From Cephalotus follicularis (taxonomy: Eukaryota; Streptophyta; Magnoliopsida; Oxalidales; Cephalotaceae): 64,000 nucleotides of DNA. Shown piece after piece: positions 32,301-44,099 of this stretch (within the stretch, counting starts at the first letter, position 1; each line of letters starts with the position of its first letter). The translations under genes and the position numbers were made by a program. Below the pieces are notes generated by a model. It was not told the origin of the DNA, made no database searches, and worked only from the letters and a program-made list of their open reading frames with translations. The stretch is taken from the NCBI GenBank assembly GCA_001972305.1, contig BDDD01003372.1, forward strand, positions 94,115-158,114, written 5' to 3'.

Positions 32301-33016
32301 GCTCAGAAGCATGTGAAGTCAATGGCATTATGAGAGCTGCTGGGATCAGCCAAAGCTTAGGTCATGATGAAACAGATGAAAATCCTGCCACACTGGAAGA
32401 AGTTGAAAATTGCTCCAAAGTAATCAATGCTGTGGAGATCTTCTGTGAGGCTGAAGAAGTTGAGGAAGTTAATGAAATAGTGGAAGGCAGCGGCAGCTTC
32501 TATGCTAAACCGGTGGATGGACTCAGGGAAGATGAACTAAGTCAACTGGGTCAGCTTGATAAGAACATTACTGTTGAAGACCAAGCCCGTGAGAGCGAAT
32601 CTGAAACAGCTACTCTTGAGCTCCCTTGCCAGTTGAACAACTCTAAAGATGAATCAGACAGTTTTCATGACAAGATTGCTGATATCACACAAATGGAGGA
32701 AACCAATGTGGGAAACAAATTGACAGCTGAAGAAGATTTGAACATGGCAAACATAAATGGGAAGTTGGGGGAAGCTTCTGGCGGATCCAATGTTAGTGTG
32801 GGAAAAAAATCAGATAAAAATAAAAAAGGTGACAGTGAGCAACAGGATTGTGACGTAATACGCATTTTTGAGCCAGGAAGTGTTTTTGTGGAGTATGGAA
32901 GAGAGGAAGCCTCTTGCACGGCAGCACATTGTTTGCTTGGACGGCTCTTTGATGGCCGCGTTGTGACTGTAGAATATGTTCCCCTTGATCTATACCGAGC
33001 ATGGTTTTCGAATTAA
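22209..33016 (+). CDS. U2AF65-like splicing factor with RS/charged N-terminus, two RRMs and split UHM
   Basis: Nine coding exons join into one 968-codon frame: 22209-23720, 23824-23961, 29758-29829, 30544-30585, 30767-30856, 31663-31770, 31871-31963, 32071-32150, 32245-33016 (TAA). All introns are GT-AG; seven are phase 0, the last phase 2. Residues 30-43 (TRPFSFDEIMLKRK) are a conserved N-terminal motif. Residues 60-400 are Lys/Arg/Glu/Ser-rich with RSRSRE-type stretches, expected to be nuclear and protein-binding. RRM1 spans about 462-545 (RRLHVENLP; GQAVVEFLTPEYA). RRM2 spans about 575-652 (IFIGGIS; CAFVEYVDHSVTLKAC). A UHM-like third RRM starts about 686 (ALSSLSEAEVEETLEDVR; RFGIVKSVNVIKF). 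It resumes about 915 after an acidic insert and carries an R-x-F motif, RLF at 945-947. By family, U2AF65 binds the 3' splice-site polypyrimidine tract; this longer relative is probably an accessory factor. It resembles the Arabidopsis AT2G33435 type from memory. The exon model is mine, without transcript data. Confidence 0.88.
26281..26307. repeat. (CT)n microsatellite
   Basis: A run of about 27 bases of TCTCTC, followed by further CTCCCTC and a second shorter CTCTCTCTC run near 26439-26453, inside intron 2. Confidence 0.95.
26592..27336 (-). mobile_element. 5'-truncated L1-type LINE, 3' end only, with target duplication
   Basis: The flanks carry a perfect 15-bp duplication TGGAGTACTTATCTT (26577-26591 and 27337-27351). 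The left end continues into a T-run, which is the poly(A) tail of an element inserted on the reverse strand. Reverse-strand translation shows the C-terminal zf-RVT domain of plant LINE reverse transcriptase: a CLLGCGDEETLDHLF zinc-binding motif at about 27130-27175, then YYIWMERNKRLLQN at 26910-26960. Most of the RT, the endonuclease and ORF1 are missing, as usual for LINE insertions that stop short. It lies in intron 2 opposite to the gene. Confidence 0.85.
27430..28640 (-). mobile_element. Rearranged LINE: endonuclease joined to RT C-terminal tail, reverse strand
   Basis: Reading leftward, the endonuclease start appears at about 28380-28230 (CLTTWNVSSLT, ELVDTLSRRSVNIACLQKTKW, IGKKAKEI). 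It continues at 28165-27865 with DRNLKEEVEEVKRLGDIVIF, DRDTKQRFWDDMDK and a GGDLSGHVRE piece after a frameshift. These belong to the endonuclease/exonuclease/phosphatase family of plant LINEs. At about 27730-27470 the element's C-terminal tail follows (SLRWFGYVERTPLDA, GRPKTTWVKVIKNDLLNK). The reverse transcriptase that should lie between is absent, and a 22-bp inverted repeat marks the junction. The 3' end runs into (GT/GTT)n and TA repeats at 27410-27445. Confidence 0.8.
27804..27860. repeat. Inverted repeat at the LINE deletion junction
   Basis: A 22-bp arm beginning TTTGCTCTAGCTTATGACCT (from 27805) is repeated in inverse orientation at 27837-27858 after a 10-base spacer. The arms derive from the sequence just after the endonuclease domain. 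It could form a hairpin in intron RNA. Confidence 0.9.
28655..28817. mobile_element. MITE-like element with GTTAAC termini
   Basis: The left end GTTAACAAGTGGACACTTGT continues TAAGAATTT. The right end read in inverse gives GTTAACATGTGC, then GCACTTGTTAAGGATTT after a 6-bp offset. The termini are thus imperfect inverted repeats of about 30 bp around about 100 bp of A+T-rich core. The left terminus itself contains the short palindrome AACAAGTG-GA-CACTTGTT. No transposase. Confidence 0.6.
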
Positions 33017-33840
33017 TAGTTTTAGATAGTCGCATCTAATTAGATGGTTAGGCGGTTGGCAGCCATTGCTAATTTTGAAGAGTTAGCCATCAGCCTGTCC
33101 TGTAATAACTCAAATTTTTTGACTTTCCAAGCTTGATCCCAATAGAATGACATTGAATTTTCCTAATTTCCAGCTCTGCCCATAGTCATATATAGGAAAG
33201 TGGACTTGTATAGCTTGGTTTTGGAATTATTTGAGATAAAGTTTGGCTTCAGCTACTGTGTCGATAGTAGTTGAGATGCAATGTTTGCAAATACATGAAG
33301 GAGGGCACTGGAAGAGGATGGATCGTTGTCATTTTTCCTTTTAGTTAAGCGACGGTAACTCCATGTTTGTACTTGACATTATTGATTGGTTTGTACTTTG
33401 ACATTATTGATTTATTATGTTTAATCACTGATATTTCGTTATCGCTTATGGTGGTGATATTGCAAGTGAACAATAACACGTATAGATTTCATGTAATATT
33501 ACGTCTGTCAATGTGTAAATTTTTGGGTTTTTTGATTTGTTTTGGTATACGAACTATTTTTTTAGCTTGGACTGTCTTACGAGGGATGAACTGATTGATT
33601 CTAGCCAGGGTTCATTGGATATTTGTTAACTAAGAATAAGTAAAAACTTTTTTTTTTTTTATTCTATTTTATTATAATCAGTTTTTAATTAGAATTTCTC
33701 TTTTATTTTAAATTCAATTCTCTCTATCTCACCTGACCCTCTCTCCCTCTCTCTCACACCTTCCCCAACTTCTCTTCCGAAAATCCTCACTTTCCTTATC
33801 TCTCTCATTTTTCTCTCCCACGTCTCCTCTCTGCCAATAC
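33017..33840 (+). other. 3' UTR and downstream flank of the U2AF-like gene
   Basis: About 600 bp of A+T-rich sequence follows the stop, with no coding homology. Several AATAAA-like words occur (GATAAAG near 33236), but I cannot place the poly(A) site. 33640-33840 is T-rich then CT-rich and directly abuts the gypsy LTR. The CT-rich part resembles the pyrimidine-rich part of gypsy LTRs and may belong to the element. Confidence 0.5.
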
Positions 33841-36290
33841 TGTTTTGTTTTTAAAACATTAGCCACCTTATCTCTCTATCATCATCTCTCTCGCCTGGGA
33901 CCAACCATCACCTGTAAGTCTCGGATTTTTTGCGTTTCTTCCTCAGTTCTGTATCACATTCAGGTTTGCTTTCGGTATTTTGGTTTGTTTGCTTTGATTT
34001 AAACCGTTAAATAGGAAGGCTGTTAAACTTATTTACCTCTCTTTCTTCCTCTCTCTCACCTGGAACGAACGGTCACCTGCAAGTCCTGGAATTCTTACGT
34101 TTCCTCCCACAGTTTCAGCATCACCACTACAGGTTAGTCCTCTTGTTTTGCTGTGACGATTCGTTGCTTTGATATCACCTGTTACAGGTGTGGGTTGTTA
34201 GGACCCGTCCCTTACCTGCCATCATTTAAATGGTTCTCGTGTTCCTTAATTCCTTCTAGCAGTCTTTGGTGTCTTGTATAGATTGTTAAATCTGACTTTA
34301 TAAACTGATGGTTTATACTTTGTTTTAATCAGTTAAACGTGCAAGGGCTAAAGCCGTTCCTTTCCTTTAAGTATGATACCACCTGCATATTTCCTCTGTT
34401 TTTGGTGTTCATTTCTTTTATCAGTCTTTGGGCGATTTATATAAGTTGTCTAATTTGATGTTTATTAATTGGTGGCTGAGGTTTGAGATTAATCAGCCTA
34501 TATGTACAAGTTGTTAAATTTCGTCCCTCTCCCTTTTATATAGCCGCCATTTGCATACTCCTCTGGTTCTTTGTCTTTGGGTTGCATGCAGGCGTTTAGC
34601 CATGTGTGCAGTGTTAGAGTGTGCTGTGTCGCAGAACCACACTGTTAAGAAGTGATAATTTTATTTTGGTTATGGTAAAACGCATGCGACAATGTAGTAC
34701 TAATGTGTTCAGTAATGTTGCACGAAGGCGTCGACGCTATCTCTTTTGATATTGCAAAGCGTCGACGTCCTTCCAATGAAATGATTGGTTTTAAAACGAA
34801 TGGTTCTGTGGCGCTGAAAAGCACGAAGGCGTCGACACGAATTCCTCTGTTATGGCAAGGCGTCGACGCCATCTAGCAAAATGTTTTATTTAAAGCCCTA
34901 CATGATAGAGTTACTGTGTTCAGTGTCATGCCAAGCGTTGACGCCTACCCAGTGAAACTTCTTTTTAGTATTTTCTGATTTAATGTCACAAATAGTTTAA
35001 ACCTCATAAGAATTATATTATTCCTTTTAGATAATTTCATCAACCGAAGTGCGGTCTAAAGGTCTACCGATTTATTCTTAAAGTTATTTTTGTGATCGCA
35101 TAAGGTATGAATATCTTCGTTCTTGATTATATTCCTTCGATTTTATTGGAATAAATCCCATTTATATTTTTATGAGTAAAAAACAGATTTTCGTCCTTGA
35201 TACCTTCCTACTGATTTTATTGGAATATATTTGATTTCACTTTTATGAATAAATATGGAATTACTTACTGCCTTCTCTTTTAATTAATTTGCATGATTAA
35301 ATGAGATTGATATTACTAATCTAGTAAGTTTGACTTCCGAGCAAAAGTGAAACTGTTAAATGTTATCGTTTGGTACACGGTTTTAAGATTGAGAAACTTG
35401 GTTTATATGTGGAAACCTTATATGTTTGAAATGGTTTTTGGTAAATCATTATTTTGAAAATGTTGAATACTGAGAATATAACCACCTATGGGGGTACCAT
35501 AGGTATGCTGTAGGCCTGACACGGGAGCATGACACCATCCGTAGCGGTGTGACCAGTCTATGACGTCTCTCTATGTATGATTTCCTATGGAGAAGATTTG
35601 GATCCCATTTATGATAGAGGCGTATGGGTCGGCCCTAGGATATATGATATGATATGACCAGGAATTGACTGTGTAGTGTCGTACACGTCATTCCATTTGG
35701 CAAGTGGATGTCCGGATGTCCCTTGCATATGTATACTGGTACGTGTCGCCCGTTTGACTTGATGTGTATCCGGGATTGGATATATGTATATATTATGAAT
35801 CTCAGTATGAAACACTAGTTTGAAAATGTTTAGAAATTGATATGCTCGGAAATTTATTTTTCACTTTATGCAGATTTGCAAATCTATATGTATATGTTTA
35901 CTTTTAGAAAACTTTTGGCAAGATATATGTTTTTAAGTTTTATCATTGCTTTTATATTTCTTTATCTGTACTGAGGTTTGCTCAACCATGTTTTTCTTTC
36001 CATACAGCAGGTTATCAGGGGTAGCAAGGACAAATGTGATGAGTGAACCACCTGTGGCTAGAGGATCTCTTAGGTGTTGTTTTCCTTTATGATATGGTCA
36101 TGTATGGACCTAGGAGAATAAGTTGTTTCAAACGATATTTGGCTTTTGAGCCGAGTTTATCATTTCATATTTAATATGAAGAATTATCATGTGATATTGG
36201 TTATTCTGGAATAAAGCAGATGAGTTTAGTTGTTTATGTTTTCTGTAAGATAGTTATGTGTGACATCCCGGTTCCATCGGGGCTGTTACA
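33841..36290 (+). mobile_element. 5' LTR of Tekay/Del-like gypsy element
   Basis: It matches the 3' LTR at 41196-43649 along its length (about 2.45 kb each, clearly similar with scattered changes and small indels). It starts TGTTTTGTTTTTAAAAC and ends CATCGGGGCTGTTACA, followed by a primer-binding site. A cluster of palindromic modules lies at 34720-34950: GCGTCGACGC at 34728 and 34860, GCGTCGACG at 34759, GCGTTGACGCC at 34935. The exact left boundary is uncertain. No 5-bp target duplication was found with these limits. Confidence 0.8.
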
Positions 36291-36294
36291 GTTA

Positions 36295-36306
36295 TGGTAT
36301 CAGAGA
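36295..36306 (+). other. Primer-binding site of the gypsy element
   Basis: TGGTATCAGAGA, four bases after the 5' LTR end, complementary to the 3' end of initiator tRNA-Met with a mismatch at the last base. Confirms + orientation. Confidence 0.85.
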
Positions 36307-36463
36307 CAGGTTTTCCGTTCCTTAGAAGACCTATCTAGGTTTGACCTATGAGATGGGTAGAAATTGGGTTAGGGCTATTTCTTAATAGTCGTTCTAATAT
36401 AACATTGCTTTCGTTTTCTGTTTCTTTTTGTTTTATCATGTCCTGGTTTCTTGTTCACAGATG

Positions 36464-37735
36464 GCACGTAGGGGTGCACGAAATGATCCCACTTTGGATG
36501 AACTGGCAAGGCAGGCTGCTCCACGTAGGGGTGGATGACCAAGGAATGTTAATCAGGAAGCCGAGCCAGTTGTTGCACAAGATGGTGTGCGAAATAAGCC
36601 TACTATGGATGAGCTGGTGAGGTAGGCTGTTGCATAGGCAGTTCCTTAGCTGGTGACCCAAGTGGTTCAAGCTATGCAGCAACAGAATCAGGGTCAAGAG
36701 TAGCGAAGAAATGTGGTGGAGGAAAATGTGCGAGCAGGTGTAGAAGTTGATGGAAGAGTAGAAGATCAGCCCGGCATTTCTGTATACGTCTGGTTAGAGA
36801 GATTCTAGAAATAGAGGCCTCAGACCTTCAGTTCAGCACTGACTCCAGTAGATGCTGAATACTGGATAGCCCATATGGAGAAGATTTTTGAGGTGCTCGG
36901 GTGTGGAGATGATATAAAAGTGAAGCTGGCTGCCTATAAATTGGAAGGCGATGCTCAATGCTGGTGGAAAACTTTGAGGATGGCAAAGGGTGATGGGTTC
37001 ATTGCTGCTCTATCATGGGCTGGGTTCTAGGAGATCTTTTACTAGCAATACTTCCCAACTGCTGATAAGGAGGCATATGCTAGGGAGTTTGTGATCACCA
37101 GGCAGAAAAATGATGAGAGAGTCATAGAATTCCTAACCCGGTTCACGAGACTGGCTGGTTTTGCTGGACATGCGGTTGGGACCGTAGCTGAGCAAGCGGA
37201 GAAGTTCAAGTGGAAGCTATATTATCGGCTCAGGGGGAAGTTAATCAATGATAAATTTATGGATGTGTCAGAAGTAGCCAATGCAGCCAAGAACATTGAG
37301 ATGGAGAGGTTGGATTTTCAGTCAACCAGACAGGAAGGAGAAGGGAAGCGAACTCGAGATGACAACCAGGGACAAAGTTCAGGGTAGCAGAATAAGAGAC
37401 AGGGTGGTTAGTGGAACAAGGGCCGTGGTGGCCAATAGCAAAATCAGGGTAGCAATCAGAACATAGGTGGAGGTCAGTAGCAACAATAGGGTATTGATCA
37501 GAGGCATGGTTCCGGACCGGCAGATGGGGGTAACCCCAATTTTATTCTTGTTGCCAGTTGCGAGATTTGTGGAAAGCAGCATCTGGGCATACTGTGTTAC
37601 AAGGCTACTGGGGCTTGTTTTGTGTGTGGGAAATTGGGTCATTTTTTCAAGGACTGTCATGATCCTCATGCGAAAGCTAGAAGGGAGAATGGTGGTGGTG
37701 CTGGGCAGCGAAACGTAAGAGGCAGGGTGTTCACT
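36464..37735 (+). pseudogene. gag: Gypsy gag with zinc knuckle, many nonsense codons
   Basis: Structural protein of the element particle. Start ATG 36464 (M-A-R-R-G-A). A duplicated motif with DPTLDEL and KPTMDEL opens the protein. The capsid-like region has AEYWIAHMEKIFEVLGC, KLAAYKLEGDAQCWW and AREFVITRQKNDERVIEFL. Gln-rich sequence follows, then paired zinc-binding stretches with CEICGKQH and the CCHC motif CFVCGKLGHFFKDC near 37614-37656. More than ten in-frame stops and at least one frameshift interrupt it. Most stops fall where CAG, CAA, CGA or TGG would be expected. Long-dead copy. Confidence 0.8.
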
Positions 37736-40700
37736 ATGACGACTCATCAGGCTACGGATGCTCCAGGTACTGTTTCGGGTTTTCTTCCTGTTGGTAATCG
37801 TAACTCTTTTGTTTTGTTTGATAATGGGTCGACTCATTCTGTGATAGCTAAGTCTTTTGTTTGGCATCTTGGGGTGCCCTCTCAGTTACTTGATCCAGTT
37901 TTGGCTATATCGACCCCTATGGGGACTTCCGTATTTATATCTGAGTACTTTTGTGATTGCTCTGTTATGTTCAATGATAAAATCCGTGAGGCGGATCTTC
38001 TTCCGATGGAGATGTACGATTTCGATGTGAACCTGGGGATGGATTGGCTGGATCGTCATCAGGTTTCGATTGACTTTCAAGCCAGGAGGGTTCTGTTTGG
38101 AGATGTGAATCAACCTGAGTTTGTGTATCAGGGCTCACAGCCGAGGAAGTCAGTTAATATCATTTTAGCTTTGAAGGCTCAAAAGTTGGTGTCCAAGGTG
38201 GTGAAGGATTCTTGGTTGTTGTGAGGGATATCACCAAGGATGAACCTCGCTTTGAGGATTATCCTGTCGTTAGTGAGTTCCCTGATGTGTTTCTGGAGGA
38301 GTTACCGGGGTTGCCACCGCAACGGGAGGTTGAGTTTACCATCGAACTCATTCCTTGGGCGGGGCCTATATTGAAAGCACCATATAGGATGGCATAATTG
38401 GAGTTACAGGAATTGAAGGAACAGTTGCAGGAGTTGTTGGATTGGGGTGTAATCCGACCAAGTGTTTCGCCATGGGGAGCTCCAGTTTTGTTCGTAAAGA
38501 AGAAGGATGGCTTTATGAGGTTGTGTATTGATTACCGAGAGTTGAATCGGATCACCGACATAAATAAATATCCTTTCCCTCGGATTGATGACTTGTTTGA
38601 TCAACTCCAGGGCGTAAGGTATTTCTCCAAGATAGATATGAGATCCGGTTATCATCAGTTACGGGTAAGAGAGGAGGATATTCCTAAGATTGCTTTTTGT
38701 ACTCGATACGGGCATTACGAGTTCTTGGTTATGCCGTTCGGACTTACTAATGCAACAACAGTCTTTATGGATTTGATGAATCGGGTTTTCCATGAGTACC
38801 TGGATAAGTTCGTTATTGTGTTTATCGATGATATTCTGTGTATTCTAAGTCGAAGGAAGAGCATGGAGAGCAGTTTCTTATAGTGTTGGGGATTTTGAGA
38901 AAGAATCAGCTGTATGCGAAGTTCTCTAAATGTGAGTTCTGGTTAGAGTAGGTGGCAATTCTGGGTCACGTAGTGTCAGCAGGAGGCATCAGTGTGGATC
39001 CTGCAAAGGTTGAAGCCATTACTAAATGGTCGAAACCTACTTTTGTGACGGAGGTGAGGAGTTTTCTGGGTTTGGCAGGTTATTATAGATGGTTTGTGGA
39101 AGGTTTTTCTCGTTTAGCCTTACCACTGACGCAGCTTATGAGAAAGGGTGCTAAATTTGTTTGGAGTGAGGAACGTGAAAGGAGCTTCGAAGAGTTGAAG
39201 AATAGGCTTGTGTCTGCACCGATTCTAAGTTTGCCATCGGGGATAGGTGGATATCAGATTTATAGTGACGCTTCTAAAAAGGGTTTGGGTTGTGTGTTGA
39301 TGCAGCATGGTCATGTCATAGCTTATGCTTCGAGGCAACTGAAGCCTTATGAGATGAACTATCCTACACACGATCTCAAGTTGGCTGCTGTGGTGTTTGC
39401 TCTGAAGATTTGGAGGCACTATCTATACGGGGAAACTTGTGATATTTTTACTGATCACAAGAGTCTCAAGTACATTTTCACATAGAACGAACTGAATATG
39501 AGACAGAGGCGATGGTTGGAGCTTCTCAAGGACTATGATGCAAACATTCAATACCACCCGGGTAAGGCAAATGTGGTGGCCAACGCTCTTAGCAGGAAAA
39601 GCTCAGGGAGTGTGACAGCTTTGTTTACACAACCTCAGCTTGTATCAGATATGGGGTGTTTAGAGTTGGAGTTATATGTTCGGGGCTCAGACGGGTATAT
39701 TGTTGGTATGAAGGTGGAACCTGCTCTTATATCTTGAGTTAAAGCAGCACAGGAAGAAGATGGTGAGTTGTGAGCTTTGACTAAGAATCTAGAGGAGGGC
39801 AAACCGCTTGAATTTTGGGTTGATGAATATGGGGTGATATGGTTGGGTAAGCGGTTATGTGTGCCGGCAGATCCGAAGATTAGAGAGGTAGATTTATCTG
39901 AGGCATATAGTTCTCTGTTCTCTATACATCCCGGCTTTGCTAAGATGTATAAAGACTTAAAGAGGAATTTCTGGTGGAATGAAATGAAGAGAGATGTGGT
40001 GGAGTTTGTCGGAAAGTGTTTGATTTGTCAACAGGTTAAAATCGAGCACCAGCGAGCTAGTGGGCTTTTGCAACAATTGGAGATCCCGGTTTGGAAATGG
40101 GAGAGTATTGCTATGGATTTTGTTACGGGCTTGACAAGGACATTCATGAGGAATGATGCTATATGGGTAGTGGTAGACCGGTTGACTAAATCAGCTCATT
40201 TTCTAGAAATTCGAGAGGATTTCTCTGTGGATCGGTTGGCAGAGGTTTTTCAGCAGGAGATAGTGAGACTCTATGGGATGCCTGTATCCATTGTCTTGGA
40301 TCGAGATCCCCATTTCATATCTAGATTATGGAAGGGATTTTAGAAGGCATGGGGTACATGGCTCAACTATAGTACAACTTTCCACCCACAGACGGATGGA
40401 GAGTCAGAGAGGACCATCCAGACTTTGGAGGATATGTTGAGATCTTGTGCTTTGGAGTGGATTGGGAACTGGGATGAGTATTTGAGCTTGGTGGAGTTTG
40501 CCTATAATAATAGTTGGCATGCTAGCATTCGGATGGCTCTGTTTGAAGCCTTATATGGGAGGAAGTGTTGGGCTCTGACTTGTTGGGATGAGGTTGGGGA
40601 AAGAGTTATCAAGGGGCCTGAGCTAGTCCAGGTCACTACCGAGAAGGTGGTACTAGCAAGGGAAAAGTTGAAAGCTGCACAATCCAGGCAGAAAAGTTAT

Positions 40701-41157
40701 GCAGATAAACATAGGAGGGGTCTGGAGTTTAAAGAAGGTAAGCATGTGTTTCTGAAGGTTTCACCTTGGAAGGGAGTTCGTCGGTTTGGGTTGACAGGAA
40801 AACTAAGTCCTCGGTTTATCGGGCCCTTTGAGGTTCTAGAGAAAGTGAGTACAGTGGCTTATCGGCTAGCCTTACCTCCACAGCTAGCTCACGTGCATAA
40901 TGTTTTCCATGTATCCCTGCTAAGGGGTTATCAGTACCATCCACTACATGTGGTTCATTACCCCTTAGACAGGATTCGAGAGAATTTATCTTGTGAAGAA
41001 GAAGCCAAGGCTATTTTGGATCAACAAGAGTGAGTCATGCGGAGGAAGACTATTTCGTTTGTTAAAGTGCTATGGAAGAACCATTCGGAACGGGAGGCTA
41101 TTTGGGAGTTAGAGAAGCATATCCGGGAGGAGTACCCTCATCTGTTTGAGTCAGGTA
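37736..41157 (+). pseudogene. pol: Gypsy pol: protease, RT, RNase H, integrase with chromodomain-like tail; broken
   Basis: Order is typical of Ty3/gypsy. Protease LFDNGSTHSVIA (about 37816-37851) with NLGMDWLDRH after it. RT from about 38400 with [43 protein letters not shown] and the active site FIDDIL (about 38821). RNase H with [31 protein letters not shown] and [12 protein letters not shown]. Integrase zinc region (CLICQQVKIEH), core (MDFVTGLTR, DRLTKSAHF) and C-terminus (HVFLKVSPWKGVRRFG, LSPRFIGPFEV, HVSLLRGYQ). A degenerate chromodomain-like end follows (AKAILDQQE; VKVLWKNH; W-E-L-E). Stops at about 38395, 38881, 39483, 39736, 40341 and 41031 plus frame changes kill it. The RIGPFEV-type and chromodomain-like ends point to the Tekay/Del chromovirus group. 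Confidence 0.88.
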
Positions 41158-41195
41158 TGTAGTTGTTTTTCGATTTCGAGATGGTCTCCCCATAC

Positions 41196-43649
41196 TGTTT
41201 TGTTTTTAAAACGTTAGCCACCTTATCTCTCTATCATCATCTCTCTCTCCTAGGACCAACCATCACCTGCAAGTCTCGGATTTCTTACGTTTCTTCCTTA
41301 GTTCTGCATCACATTCAGGTTTGCTTTCGGTATTTTGGTTTAAGGAACTGGTTTGCTTTGATTTAAACAGTTAAATATGCAGGCTGTTAAACTCATTTAC
41401 CTCTCTTTGTTCCTCTCTCTCACATGGAACGAACAGTCACCTGCAAGTGCTGGAATTCTTACGTTTCCTCCCACAGTTTCCACATCACCACTAAGGTTAG
41501 TCCTCTTGTTTTGCTGTGACGATTCGTTGCTTTGATATCACCTGTTATAGGTGCGGGTTGTTAGGACCTGTCCCTTACCTTTGAGTCCAGCCACCATTTA
41601 AATGGTTCCTCTGTTCCTCAATTCCTTCTAGCAGCCTTTGATGTCTTGTATAGGTTGTTAAATCTGACTTGATAAACTGATGGTTTATACTTTGTTTTAA
41701 TCAGTTAAATGTGCAAGGGCTAAAACCGTTCCTTTCCTTTAAGTATGATACCACCTACATATCTCCTATGTTTTTGGTGTTCATTTCTTTTAGTAGTCTT
41801 TGGGCGATTTATATAAGTTGTCTAATATGATGTTATTAACTGGTGGCTGAGGTTTGAGATTAATCAGTCTATATGTACAAGTTGTTAAATTCTGTCCCTC
41901 TCCCTTTTATATAGCCGCCATTTGCATACTCTTCTGGTTCTTTGTCTTTGGGTTGCACGCAGGTGTTGAGCCATGTGTGCAGTGTCGTAAAACCACAGTG
42001 TTAAGAAGTGATAATTTTATTTTGGTTATGGTAAAACGCAAGCGACAACGTAGTACTAATGTGATCAGTAATGTTGCACGAAGGCATCAACTCTATCTCT
42101 TTTGATATTGCAAAGCGTTGACGTCCTTCCAATGAAATGTTTGGTTTTAAAACACGTGGTTCTGTGGCGCTGAAAAGCACAAAGGCGTCGACGTGAATTC
42201 CTTCTGTTATGGCAAGGCGTCGACGCCATCCAGCAAAATGTTTTATTCAAAGCCTTACATGATAGAGTTACCGTGTTCAGTGTCATGCCAAGCGTTGACG
42301 CCTACCCAGTGAAAATTCTTTTTAGTATTTTCTGATTTAATGCCACAAATAGGTCAAACCTCATAAGAATTATATTATTCCTTTGAGATAATTTTATCAA
42401 CCGGGGTGCGGTCTAAAGGTCTACCGATTTATTCTTAAAGTTATTTTGGTGATCGCATAAGATACGAATATCTTCGTTCTTGATTATATTCCTCCGATTT
42501 TATTGGAATAAATCCCATTTATATTTTTATGAGTAAAGTACGGATTTTCGTCCTTGATACCTTCCTACTGATTTTATTGGAAAATATTTGATTTCACTTT
42601 TATGAATAAATATGGAATTACTTACTGCCTTCTCTTTTAATTAATTTGCATGATTAAATGAGATTGATATTACTAATCTAGTATGTTTGACTTCCGAGCA
42701 AAAATGAAACTGTTAAATGTTATCGTTTGGTACACGGTTTTAAGATTGAGAAACTTGGTTTATATGTGGAAACCTTTTATGTTTGAAATTGTTTTTGGTA
42801 AATCATTATTTTGAAAACGTTGAATACTAAAAATATAACCACCTATGGGGGTACCATATAGGCATGCTGTAGGCCTGGCACGGGAGCATGACACCATCTG
42901 TAGCTGTGTGATCAGTCTACGACGTCTCTCTATGTATGATATCCTATCGAGAGGAGTTGTATCACATTTGTGATAAAGGTGTATGGGTCGGCCCTAGGAT
43001 ATATGATATGATATGATCGGGAATTGACTGTGCAGTGCTGTACACGTCATTCCATTTGGCAAATGGATGTTTGGACGTCCCTTGCATATGTGTACCGGTA
43101 CGTGTCGCCCATTTGGCTTGATGCGTATCCGGGATCGCATATATGTATATATTATGAATCTCAGTATGAAACACTGGTTTGAAAATGTTTGAAAATTGAT
43201 ATGCTCAAAAATTTATTTTTCACTTTATGCAGATTTGCAAATCTATATGTATATGTTTGCTTTTGGAAAACTTTTGGCAAGATATCTGTTTTTAAGTTTT
43301 ATCATTGCTTTCATATTTCCTTATTTGTACTGAGGTTTGCTCAGCCGTGTTTTTCTTTCCATGCGGCAGGTTATCAGGGGCAATAAGGGCAAATGTGATG
43401 AGTGAACCACCTGTGGCTAGAGGATCTCTTAGGTGTTGTTTTCCTTTATGATATGGTCATGTATGGACCTAGGAGAATAAGTTGTTTCAAACGATATTTG
43501 GCTTTTGAACCGAGTTTATCATTTCATATTTAATTTGAATAATTATCATGTGATATTGGTCATTCTGGAATAAAGTAGATGAGTTCGGTTGTTTATGTTT
43601 TATGTAAAATTGTTCTGTGTGACATCCCGGTTTCATCGGGGGTGTTACA
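41196..43649 (+). mobile_element. 3' LTR of Tekay/Del-like gypsy element
   Basis: Pair of the LTR at 33841-36290, 2454 bp, starting TGTTTTGTTTTTAAAAC and ending CATCGGGGGTGTTACA. The modules at 42184 (GCGTCGACG), 42216 (GCGTCGACGCC) and 42291 (GCGTTGACGCC) are kept. The first module of the 5' LTR (34728) has decayed here to GGCATCAAC. No clear polypurine tract precedes it. The divergence between the two LTRs shows the insertion is not recent. Confidence 0.8.
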
Positions 43650-44042
43650 TTGCAAAAGCTATTTCTCTATTCGTTTTAACTAGCAAACACTGAAGCACAG
43701 TATCAATGAAATATCAACTTTGTTTCCAAATCTAATATTGTAGTTAGGTTAAAGACATTCAACAGCAACATATAACGGCAGAACCAGTTAGGTCATGGCA
43801 AACAAAACATGTATAGGTCATGGCCGATGCCAAATTATATTAATTTATGGAAGAGTCAACCCAATGTTAATCGTCTTCGACTGTCAACTTCAAACTTATA
43901 AAACGCTTTCTCTCTTTGTTACTTTATCTTTTGTATCATTTTGTTTTCTCTTGGTTACTCTACTCTCTTAGAAAACCTAACAGTAGCAAAAATTAGGGTT
44001 TCTACTCTTTACTCTACACCCTTTAGCTCATCTCCCTCACTC
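43650..44042 (+). promoter_or_regulatory. Gene-promoter-like sequence with TATA box and leader
   Basis: TATAAAAC lies at 43897-43904, followed about 90 bases later by TTAGGGTTT (43993-44001), a telo-box-like word common in leaders of plant growth genes, and a pyrimidine-rich leader. The first ATG (44043) gives only a few codons, so no protein follows directly. It may be the 5' end of a gene later disrupted, or of one spliced in a way I cannot follow. Confidence 0.35.
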
Positions 44043-44099
44043 AATGCCTCTCTCCCTGTGAACAACGAAATCTCTTGCGGAATCCATCGACATCCCATT

